Shown piece by piece: positions 1 to 5,963 of a stretch of DNA of 11,746 bases. Source of the stretch: an uncultured Veillonellaceae bacterium (GTDB lineage Bacteria > Bacillota > Negativicutes > Veillonellales > Dialisteraceae); contig CAUBUJ010000044.1 of NCBI GenBank assembly GCA_958439155.1, positions 1 to 11,746 on the forward strand, given 5' to 3'. How positions within the stretch are numbered: position 1 is the stretch's first letter; each line of letters starts with the position of its first letter. The notes under the pieces are model-generated. The model was given only the letters and a program-made list of their open reading frames with translations, ran no database searches and was not told where the DNA came from. The translations under genes were made by a program, and so were the position numbers.

Positions 1-713
1 GTCTGGTTCCACCAGAGCGGCGTCAGTGTGACCGCCCCGCGGTGCGCCCAGTACACATCTTCTTCCGGATCAGCGTCTCCCAGAGACTTTCCGGAGATCC
101 AGAAACCGAGATGGCCGGAAGGATCTTTCAATTCCTTGATAACGTCAGCATAGCGCTGAAGCCCCAGACGGACCACCTTCGTATTCTTCCAGGATACGTC
201 CTCTGTTTCAGGCACATTCATATTGAGAATCCCCCGGTATCCGCCGTCCACAAAATACGTCTGGATGACCGAGAGAGCATGATCGCAGACTTTGCGGAGA
301 AATACCTCTTTCTTTGTGGTTTCCGCGGAAATGGCTATGGCTGGAATATGAAAGAACGTCCCTTCCATGGCACCGGCCACAGTCCCGCTGTAGAGGCAGT
401 CGCTGCCTGTATTGAATCCATTGTTTACGCCGGATACGAGAAGATCGGGCATATCATCCCGGAGCCAGTGTTCCAGCGCCAGCTTGCAGCAGTCCGCGGT
501 GGTGCCGCTGCAGGATAAAACAGAAATATTCTCTCCATAGCTCTCTTTGTGCCAGAGACGGAGGTACTGCTGGAGGGTAAGAGAACTGGAACAGGAACTG
601 CGCCCCCTGTTGGGCGCCAGAACGGTCACCCTCCCTATGCGAGAGAGGGCCAGAGCCATCGCCTTGATGCCAGGCGCTTCATAACCGTCGTCATTGGTGA
701 GAAAGATATGCAT
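1..713 (-). CDS. surE: 5'-nucleotidase SurE (3' end cut by window edge)
   Basis: SurE is a metal-dependent phosphatase that removes phosphate from nucleoside 5'-monophosphates (some members also act on 3'-nucleotides and polyphosphate) in the cytoplasm. I translated 237 residues from an ATG at 711-713. The N-terminus carries the family NDDG motif (N7-D8-D9-G10) followed by APG. Ser39 in the NRGRSS segment and SGVNNG (residues 94-99) match the other metal or phosphate ligands of the family. An SGTTADC stretch (69-75) corresponds to the usual GTPADC motif, and YSGTVAGAMEG (108-118) is also typical. The frame is open to base 3, so roughly the last 15-25 residues are outside the window. The start lies 2 bases after the glycosyltransferase stop, so translation is probably coupled. 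The Shine-Dalgarno is weak (a GGA about 8 bases upstream). Motifs are seen; the function is family knowledge. Confidence 0.95.
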   Translation of the reverse strand, partial: MHIFLTNDDGYEAPGIKAMALALSRIGRVTVLAPNRGRSSCSSSLTLQQYLRLWHKESYGENISVLSCSGTTADCCKLALEHWLRDDMPDLLVSGVNNGFNTGSDCLYSGTVAGAMEGTFFHIPAIAISAETTKKEVFLRKVCDHALSVIQTYFVDGGYRGILNMNVPETEDVSWKNTKVVRLGLQRYADVIKELKDPSGHLGFWISGKSLGDADPEEDVYWAHRGAVTLTPLWWNQ

Positions 714-715
714 AA

Positions 716-1975
716 TTATCCGTCGATCTCTTTCTTTCTTGTGAGAGAAGCATCCTGGAACTGCATGCTTCTCGTATGAATGGTATGAACCCATCCTTTC
801 TTATGTCTGTCCAGGAAACCGAGGAATGTGACCGGGATCCAGGAATACATAAAGATTGGATATAAAAGCCAGTAAAACCAGATTTTCACCGGCACTTTGA
901 TCTGGAGCAGCACGATGAGGGGCAGCACATACTGGAGTGTCCCGATCACTGTCCAGAACTGGGAAGGAAGCAGCTTGTCGTTGTATAGAATAACCGTAAA
1001 GCAGGGATAGAAAATATTGATGTACGTCATGATGGCGTAGAACGTGGAGAGAAGCAGAAAGTAATTCTGCAGGAGCTGCATGATGCCGTCAAGGATGCGG
1101 ATGCTGTGACGGCGGATCCCCTCTTTCAAGAGTTTGGGAATATACCGTTCCGCGCAGTCGAACTGCCCCTGCGCCCAGCGCTTCCGCTGCCGCCAGGACG
1201 CCATGAAGGTGAGAGGTTTCTCATCATAAACGATAGCGTCATGGACCCAGCAGGTACGGATGCCGTGAGTGAGGCATTTCATGGAAAATTCCATATCCTC
1301 TGTGAGACATTCGCAGCCCCAGCCGTATTTTTTGATGATATCCGCGGCGATGCACATGCCTGTTCCGCCGAGCGCCGTGGACAGGCCGATATTGTACTTG
1401 CCCAGGTGCCACAAATGATTCACGGTCCAGAACGCGATGGCAAAGGTACCGGAAATCCAGGTGTCTGTCGGATTCTTCGCAGACAGATATCCCTGGAGCA
1501 CTTTCTGCCCTTTCAGAAGGCGGCTGTTCATTTCCAGCAGGAAATCCAGATGAACCAGGTTGTCCGAATCAAAGACGCAGAACGCGTCATAACCTTTGTT
1601 CAGGGCAAAGATCTTGGGGAAAACCCAGTCCATGGCATACCCTTTGCCGACCAGTTCCTTGTTGAACCGCTCAAAAACAAAAGCCCCGTGCTTTCTCGCC
1701 AGATCTGCAGTGTGGTCCGTGCAGTTATCCGCAATGACATACACATCGTAGAGATCTTTCGGGTACTTCAGCAATTTCAGATTGTCCAGAAGATCACCAA
1801 GCACCATTTCTTCATTGTGGGCGGGTATGACAATGGCAAACTTGTTCTTCGGAGTGAGAATTTTCTTCTCTTTCGGATGCCATGTGCCGAAAATTGCCAG
1901 CACAACATAGTAGATCGTGAAAAAGATCACGATCCACTGAACGGGAAGCATGATGATATCCAGTGCGTAATTCAT
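716..1975 (-). CDS. Membrane GT2 glycosyltransferase (processive-type, substrate unknown)
   Basis: This 419-residue protein is an inverting family 2 glycosyltransferase with membrane anchors. It has an N-terminal hydrophobic helix (about 8-30), then a cytoplasmic GT-A domain beginning at VIPAHNEE (49-56). The nucleotide-sugar motif DNCTD is at 83-87, the DxD-like metal site DSDN at 136-139, the catalytic TED at 225-227 and QRKRW at 263-267. The D, D, D, QxxRW layout is shared by cellulose, hyaluronan and poly-GlcNAc synthases and by some lipid glycosyltransferases. Three or more hydrophobic segments follow (about 297-325, 340-360, 365-388). The start is the ATG of an ATGA overlap with the upstream pssA stop. 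The substrate is not evident. Its place between pssA and surE suggests an envelope glycolipid or polysaccharide, but that is inference. There is no PilZ domain or partner synthase subunit nearby that would identify a cellulose- or PNAG-type system. Confidence 0.9.
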   Translation of the reverse strand: MNYALDIIMLPVQWIVIFFTIYYVVLAIFGTWHPKEKKILTPKNKFAIVIPAHNEEMVLGDLLDNLKLLKYPKDLYDVYVIADNCTDHTADLARKHGAFVFERFNKELVGKGYAMDWVFPKIFALNKGYDAFCVFDSDNLVHLDFLLEMNSRLLKGQKVLQGYLSAKNPTDTWISGTFAIAFWTVNHLWHLGKYNIGLSTALGGTGMCIAADIIKKYGWGCECLTEDMEFSMKCLTHGIRTCWVHDAIVYDEKPLTFMASWRQRKRWAQGQFDCAERYIPKLLKEGIRRHSIRILDGIMQLLQNYFLLLSTFYAIMTYINIFYPCFTVILYNDKLLPSQFWTVIGTLQYVLPLIVLLQIKVPVKIWFYWLLYPIFMYSWIPVTFLGFLDRHKKGWVHTIHTRSMQFQDASLTRKKEIDG

Positions 1976-2691
1976 AAGCTCTTACCATCCCGGGGCAACA
2001 CTTTTTTCATCCGTTTCTTCTGCGCCTTTCTGCGGTTCATAAAAGTATTGAGCACGCCGAAAAGAATAAATCCAAGACAGAGCGCCGCAAACCACGCCGC
2101 AGGATGCACGAAAGTAAGCACCGCGAAAAGAGCGACGCAGATGAGGAGCGCCTGCCAGTGGAGCTGATCCGCGCTGGCCCCTTTGTTGTCAGGATAATGG
2201 ACTTCGCTCACCATAAGGTATGCCACAGCGAGAATGAGAAGAATCGTTGCCGGCGGCCAGAGATGCGCGCCGGAAAGAATATATCCGCCTGTAATCATCC
2301 CTGTCATCGGGCAGGGCAGTCCCTGGAAATAGCCGTGCACCTCGCTGGCCTTCACATTGAACCGGGCCAGGCGGAACGCGCAGGACACCGCCAGAAGCGC
2401 GCAGGGAATCATGGCAATCAAACCGTATTCCCGGAGCTGGGACGCAAAAAGAAGCGTCGCCGGCGCAATCCCGAAGGAAATATCGTCGCTCATGGAATCC
2501 AGTTCCACTCCGAGAGGGCCTGTGGTATGGAGCGCCCGTGCGGTACGTCCATCAAAGAAGTCAAACACCATCGCCGCGAGAATCAGAACCGCCGCGGCAT
2601 CAAATTTTCCTTCCAGCGACATGAAGATAGAAAGAGCGCCGCAGAATCCATTTGCCGCAGTCACTGTATTGGCAATCCATGATTTGTTCAC
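1972..2691 (-). CDS. pssA: CDP-diacylglycerol--serine O-phosphatidyltransferase
   Basis: PssA joins CDP-diacylglycerol and L-serine to give phosphatidylserine plus CMP, the step before Psd makes phosphatidylethanolamine. The 239-residue protein is an integral membrane CDP-alcohol phosphatidyltransferase. The full family signature DG-x2-AR-x8-G-x3-D-x3-D is present: D47, G48, A51, R52, G61, D65 and D69, with the additional D44 ahead of it. Several hydrophobic helices follow (about 75-105, 130-160, 180-220), ending in a basic tail. The start is GTG at 2689-2691, directly after the psd stop (TAA then GTG) and 9 bases after a GGGAGG ribosome site; no better start is seen. The stop overlaps the next ATG by ATGA. 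The PssA/Psd pairing in adjacent genes strongly supports both calls. Confidence 0.96.
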   Translation of the reverse strand: MNKSWIANTVTAANGFCGALSIFMSLEGKFDAAAVLILAAMVFDFFDGRTARALHTTGPLGVELDSMSDDISFGIAPATLLFASQLREYGLIAMIPCALLAVSCAFRLARFNVKASEVHGYFQGLPCPMTGMITGGYILSGAHLWPPATILLILAVAYLMVSEVHYPDNKGASADQLHWQALLICVALFAVLTFVHPAAWFAALCLGFILFGVLNTFMNRRKAQKKRMKKVLPRDGKSL

Positions 2692-3342
2692 TTATTTCAG
2701 CCTCCCGATCAATGTGGTTCCCCCTCTGACTTTATCGCCCTTTTTCACGTAAATTTCTACATCACCAGGGATATAGAGTTCCGTGCAGGAGCCGAATTTG
2801 ATCATTCCATAAAGCTCGCCTTTTCGGATGTCCTGCCCCAGATGGCTCCAGAGAACCACCCGGCGCGCCAGAATCCCCGCGATCTGCACCACCAGAACCG
2901 ACCGGTCCTTTCCGGTGATGCCGATGGCGCCTCGCTCATTTTCATAGCCCACGCTGTCCTTGTAGGCAGGGCGGAACCGCCCCTGAATGTAGGACATGAG
3001 AGAGATCCGTCCCGCCATGGGCGCCCGGTTGGTGTGGACATTGAAAACAGAGAGAAAAATGGTGATTTTATGGCATTTTTCGCCGAGGAACATATCTTCC
3101 TCTACGCCTTCAGCTACTTCCATGACCGTTCCGTCAGCAGGAGAGACAAGAATATCCTCTCCCTCCGGAATGATCCGCTTGGGGCAGCGGAAGAAATAAG
3201 CGAAGTAGAGCATCAGCACGAAAGGAACCACGGCTGCGTGCCACCATCCCAGCCAGGCAAAGAAGAGGGTCACCGCTCCTGTCACCCCGATAAAAGGATA
3301 GCTCTCCTCCAGTATAAACGGCTTGGTTATCGGTTTTTCCAA
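2692..3342 (-). CDS. psd: Phosphatidylserine decarboxylase proenzyme (short type)
   Basis: Psd decarboxylates phosphatidylserine to phosphatidylethanolamine at the inner membrane. The 216-residue length fits the short, archaeal-like bacterial form (usually a little over 200 residues). Hydrophobic segments occupy about 15-50. SPADG is at 67-71, and the conserved FNVHTNRAP stretch (100-108) carries His103. The self-cleavage site is FGS at 183-185: by family knowledge, cleavage between G184 and S185 gives beta and alpha chains, with the new N-terminal Ser turned into the pyruvoyl cofactor. The start is TTG at 3340-3342, backed by a GGGAGGG ribosome site 4 bases upstream; the first internal ATG (residue 44) would remove the membrane segment. 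The stop abuts the pssA GTG. A 105-base gap separates it from wecG upstream. Confidence 0.95.
   Translation of the reverse strand: MEKPITKPFILEESYPFIGVTGAVTLFFAWLGWWHAAVVPFVLMLYFAYFFRCPKRIIPEGEDILVSPADGTVMEVAEGVEEDMFLGEKCHKITIFLSVFNVHTNRAPMAGRISLMSYIQGRFRPAYKDSVGYENERGAIGITGKDRSVLVVQIAGILARRVVLWSHLGQDIRKGELYGMIKFGSCTELYIPGDVEIYVKKGDKVRGGTTLIGRLK
2701..2706 (-). promoter_or_regulatory. Ribosome binding site deciding the GTG start of pssA
   Basis: The minus strand reads GGGAGG followed by 9 bases and then GTG. The site lies inside the last codons of psd, so termination of psd and initiation of pssA occur at the same place (TAA immediately followed by GTG). Confidence 0.75.
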
Positions 3343-3447
3343 TGGTCCCTCCCAAATATTGATTACACAGAAAAGATGCAGGACAAAGCCCTCTGGAGAA
3401 AGGATGATTCATTCTCCCCAAAGACTCTGCCCCCTGCTTCTTTCCAA
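3343..3447 (-). other. wecG-psd intergenic gap, weak stem, no clear terminator
   Basis: This is the only sizeable gap inside the left operon. A 6-base stem (GGAGAA 3395-3400 with TTCTCC 3412-3417) can extend imperfectly through CTCT at 3391-3394, but no T-tract follows on the minus strand, so it does not look like an intrinsic terminator. I see no good promoter hexamer pair. Read-through from wecG into psd is therefore the simplest view. The end nearest psd holds its ribosome site. Confidence 0.4.
3347..3353 (-). promoter_or_regulatory. Ribosome binding site deciding the TTG start of psd
   Basis: The minus strand reads GGGAGGG followed by ACCA and then TTG. This strong, well-spaced site supports the unusual TTG start over the distant internal ATG. 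Confidence 0.75.
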
Positions 3448-4191
3448 TTATCTATGTTTTTTCCACTCTTTCACTGCAAGCATGTACCGGGGAAGCGCCG
3501 TCATGCGCCCGATGCGGCTGGGCTGCAGGAAAAGACGGTACGCCCATTCCAGGCGGTGCCGCTGCATCCAAAGAGGCGCCCGCTTGAGATGGCCTGCCAT
3601 GATGTCGAAAACGCCGCCGACCCCCATGGCCAGGACCGGCCCCAGTTCTTCCTTATGGCGGAGAAGCCATTTCTCCTGCTTGGGGACCCCCATACCGACG
3701 AGAAGAAGCTTCGTGCCGCTTTCCCGGATCTCCCGGATGATGCGCGCCTCTTCGGCCCCGTCAAAATAACCGTCATGGCTGCCTGCCGCAAGAAGCGGCT
3801 TCTTTTCAGCGCTGAAACGGCGCATCGCTTTTTCCGCGACGCCCGGCGCTCCGCCTAAAAAGTAGACCGGCCACTTCTTCTCCGGTGAAAGAAGGAGAAG
3901 CGCCTGGGCCAGATCCGCGCCGGTGACCCGCTCTGGAAAGGGTGTCCCCAGCTGCTCTCCGGCCCACAAAATACCGGCGCCGTCAGGCACCACCAGATCG
4001 CATCTCCCAAGTACATTTTTCAATTCCTGGTCTTCCCTGGCCATCATGAGCATTTCCGCGTTGGCCGTGGCGATCAAATGGGGCCCCCGAGACTCAGCCA
4101 TCGCCTCACAGAGGGAGACAGCCTCTTTCATCGTGACCGCCGCAATATCCACGTCCAGCACTGTATGGGAGGACTTTACAAGATCAATCAT
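3448..4191 (-). CDS. wecG: WecG/TagA/CpsF-family N-acetylmannosaminyltransferase (GT26)
   Basis: Family members transfer ManNAc (TagA) or ManNAcA (WecG) from a UDP-sugar to undecaprenyl-diphospho-GlcNAc, an early step of wall teichoic acid, enterobacterial common antigen or related polymers on the inner face of the membrane. The 247-residue protein has the family hallmarks: TANAEML (42-48), PDGAG (69-73) with Asp70 as the likely catalytic base, ERVTGADL (87-94), FLGGAPGV (111-118), GMGVPKQEKWL (166-176) and GVGGVFDIMAG (190-200). The basic, aromatic C-terminal appendage (about 201-247) matches the membrane-docking segment known in TagA. The start is the ATG of an ATGA overlap with guaB. No other WTA, ECA or polymer export genes are in view, so the final glycan is unknown; tagA would be an equally fair symbol. 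Confidence 0.93.
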   Translation of the reverse strand: MIDLVKSSHTVLDVDIAAVTMKEAVSLCEAMAESRGPHLIATANAEMLMMAREDQELKNVLGRCDLVVPDGAGILWAGEQLGTPFPERVTGADLAQALLLLSPEKKWPVYFLGGAPGVAEKAMRRFSAEKKPLLAAGSHDGYFDGAEEARIIREIRESGTKLLLVGMGVPKQEKWLLRHKEELGPVLAMGVGGVFDIMAGHLKRAPLWMQRHRLEWAYRLFLQPSRIGRMTALPRYMLAVKEWKKHR

Positions 4192-5645
4192 TTCTGGCTG
4201 TAGTTCGGAGCTTCCTTGGTAATGCTTACGTCATGCGGATGGCTTTCACGAAGGCCTGCATACGTAATTTCAATGAACTGGGTCTTTTCGATCATCGCCG
4301 GAATATCCTTGGCGCCGCAGTAACCCATGCTGGCCCGGAGACCGCCGATGAGCTGGAAAATCACGTCAGACACATGGCCGCGGTAAGGAATCTGTCCTTC
4401 GATGCCTTCCGGAACGAGCTTCTTCGCGTTTTCCTGGAAATAGCGGTCCTTGCTGCCTGCCTGCATCGCGCCGAGGGAGCCCATGCCGCGGTAAGACTTG
4501 TAGGTCTTGCCCTGATAAATGATGGTTTCTCCCGGGCTTTCTTCCGTACCTGCCAGGAGATTGCCCAGCATGACGCAGGAAGCGCCGGCGCCGATGGCCT
4601 TGGCGATGTCGCCGGAATACTGAATACCGCCGTCAGCGATAATGGGAATGCCCGATTTTTCAGCAGCTTTCGCACAGTCATACACCGCGGTAATCTGGGG
4701 AACGCCGATGCCTGCGATGATGCGGGTGGTGCAGATGGAGCCAGGGCCGATGCCGACTTTGACCGCACTGACCCCTGCATCAATGAGAGCTTCCGTCGCT
4801 TCGCCGGTGGCTACGTTGCCGGCAATGAGCTGCATGTGCGGGAAAGTTTCCCGGAGCATGCGGATGGTCTTAAGCACGCCTTCGCTGTGACCGTGGGCCG
4901 TATCAATAACGATCACGTCTGCCTTGGCCGCGAGGAGCGCTTCTGTCCGTTCTACCACATTAGGCGTAACCCCTACTGCTGCCGCTACGAGGAGACGGCC
5001 GTTGCTGTCTTTCGCGGAATTGGGGTACTTTCTCATTTTCTCAATATCTTTGATCGTAATGAGGCCCTTCAGATTTCCTTCACTGTCTACGAGGGGCAGC
5101 TTTTCGATGCGGTGCGCCTGGAGAATCTTTTTCGCTTCCGCAAGAGATGTCGTTTCCGGAGCGGTCACGAGGCCTTCCTTGGTCATAATGTCTTTGATCG
5201 GCTTGGAAAGGTCGGTCTCGAAACGCATATCCCGGTTTGTAATAATGCCGACGAGCTTGCCTTCCACCGTGACAGGAACGCCGGAAATGCGGTATTTATT
5301 CATGAGATCATCTGCATCAGAGAGTGTATTGTCCGGTCCAAGGAAAATCGGATCTACAATGACACCGTGTTCAGAACGCTTGACTTTGTCTACTTCCTTG
5401 CACTGTTCGTCGATGCTCATATTCTTGTGGATGACGCCGATACCGCCTTCCCGGGCCATAGCGATCGCCATATCCGATTCGGTAACCGTATCCATGCCGG
5501 CGCTCATCACCGGAATATTCAGCTCGATCTCTTTGGTAAGGTGTGTCTTCACACTGACCTCTTTCGGCAGTACCGTGGAATGCGCCGGAATCAGCAACAC
5601 ATCATCAAATGTGAGACCACGCTTGCCAAATTTGTCTTTTCTCAT
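4188..5645 (-). CDS. guaB: Inosine-5'-monophosphate dehydrogenase
   Basis: GuaB oxidises IMP to XMP with NAD+, the rate-limiting step of GMP synthesis. The 485 residues match the usual bacterial length. The TIM barrel begins with LTFDDVLLIP (11-20) and is interrupted by a CBS pair (about 95-205). IDTAHGHS (247-254) lies in the NAD-site region, and the catalytic loop GPGSICTTR (300-308) holds Cys305. IADGGIQ (336-342) and GNLLAGTEE (361-369) bind the IMP phosphate, and the mobile flap contains Arg401-Tyr402. The ATG at 5643-5645 follows a strong GGAGG site 6 bases upstream. It is the first gene after an extended -10 promoter and a leader of about 130 bases. Its stop overlaps the wecG start (ATGA), an unusual link between purine and envelope synthesis. 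Confidence 0.99.
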   Translation of the reverse strand: MRKDKFGKRGLTFDDVLLIPAHSTVLPKEVSVKTHLTKEIELNIPVMSAGMDTVTESDMAIAMAREGGIGVIHKNMSIDEQCKEVDKVKRSEHGVIVDPIFLGPDNTLSDADDLMNKYRISGVPVTVEGKLVGIITNRDMRFETDLSKPIKDIMTKEGLVTAPETTSLAEAKKILQAHRIEKLPLVDSEGNLKGLITIKDIEKMRKYPNSAKDSNGRLLVAAAVGVTPNVVERTEALLAAKADVIVIDTAHGHSEGVLKTIRMLRETFPHMQLIAGNVATGEATEALIDAGVSAVKVGIGPGSICTTRIIAGIGVPQITAVYDCAKAAEKSGIPIIADGGIQYSGDIAKAIGAGASCVMLGNLLAGTEESPGETIIYQGKTYKSYRGMGSLGAMQAGSKDRYFQENAKKLVPEGIEGQIPYRGHVSDVIFQLIGGLRASMGYCGAKDIPAMIEKTQFIEITYAGLRESHPHDVSITKEAPNYSQK

Positions 5646-5775
5646 CGTTTACCTCCATCTCCTCTTGCAAATGACTCCCGGAAGACGCAGCCGGCATCCT
5701 GTCCCGGCGTTCCTCCGCCATAGAAACTCTTTGTTTTATTGTAATTCAAAATGCCCCATAAGAAAATAGGGATAT
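5646..5775 (-). other. Structured 5' leader of the guaB operon
   Basis: About 130 bases separate the inferred transcription start from the guaB ATG. Two short GC-rich hairpins can form and exclude each other: GGCG/CGCC (5706-5709 with 5716-5719, loop 6 bases) and GCCGG/CCGGC (5690-5694 with 5704-5708, loop 9 bases); they share bases 5706-5708. Neither is followed by a T-tract, and the guaB ribosome site (5652-5656) is not evidently paired. I do not recognise a purine, ZTP or other known riboswitch core. It could be an ordinary leader; the start point itself is inferred. Confidence 0.35.
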
Positions 5776-5781
5776 TAAATA

Positions 5782-5810
5782 ATTATAGCACAGCCTTCCA
5801 AATTGGGTAA
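5782..5810 (-). promoter_or_regulatory. Extended -10 promoter of the guaB operon
   Basis: On the minus strand a perfect -10 TATAAT lies at 5782-5787, with TG one base upstream (5789-5790), forming the extended TGnTATAAT motif. The -35 region 17 bases away (5805-5810, TTACCC) is weak, as is common with extended -10 promoters. The inferred start is near 5775. It lies after the kinase terminator and before guaB, as a first promoter should. Confidence 0.75.
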
Positions 5811-5898
5811 GGAAAAGACGGCGGAAGAAAACCATCTCCCCAGGCGGGCTGGATTTCCCGTTCTTCCCATCCCGCGACATTCCTCCACTTCGGACGCG
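5811..5898. other. Spacer between kinase terminator and guaB promoter
   Basis: This stretch sits between the terminator of the right block and the promoter of the left block, within a 318-base gap without a gene (5646-5963). I see no convincing reading frame, repeat or protein-binding palindrome in it. Confidence 0.4.
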
Positions 5899-5931
5899 AA
5901 AAAAGGAACCGCCTCTATGACAGTTCCCTTT
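5899..5931 (-). terminator. Rho-independent terminator after the sensor kinase gene
   Basis: The minus-strand transcript reads AAAGGGAACTG, a 9-base loop, then CGGTTCC and a run of six T (5899-5904). The stem pairs 5905-5912 with 5921-5928 including two G-T wobbles, and the flanking A and T runs extend it. It lies 33 bases past the kinase stop and should end the two-component transcript. Confidence 0.9.
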
Positions 5932-5963
5932 CTGCGGTGAGGACAATTTTTTGAAAGAGAAAA

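Noticed and set aside
3391..3417. Possible terminator between wecG and psd
   Set aside because: The stem is short and imperfect and no T-tract follows on the minus strand.
4233..5723. A 496-residue open frame on the plus strand opposite guaB, longer than guaB itself
   Set aside because: It mirrors guaB over its whole length, has no family motifs, and is explained by codon bias of the real gene, which carries every catalytic IMPDH motif.
5746..5946. A 66-residue minus-strand frame in the kinase-guaB gap
   Set aside because: It runs through the terminator stem and over the guaB promoter, and the encoded peptide shows no family features.
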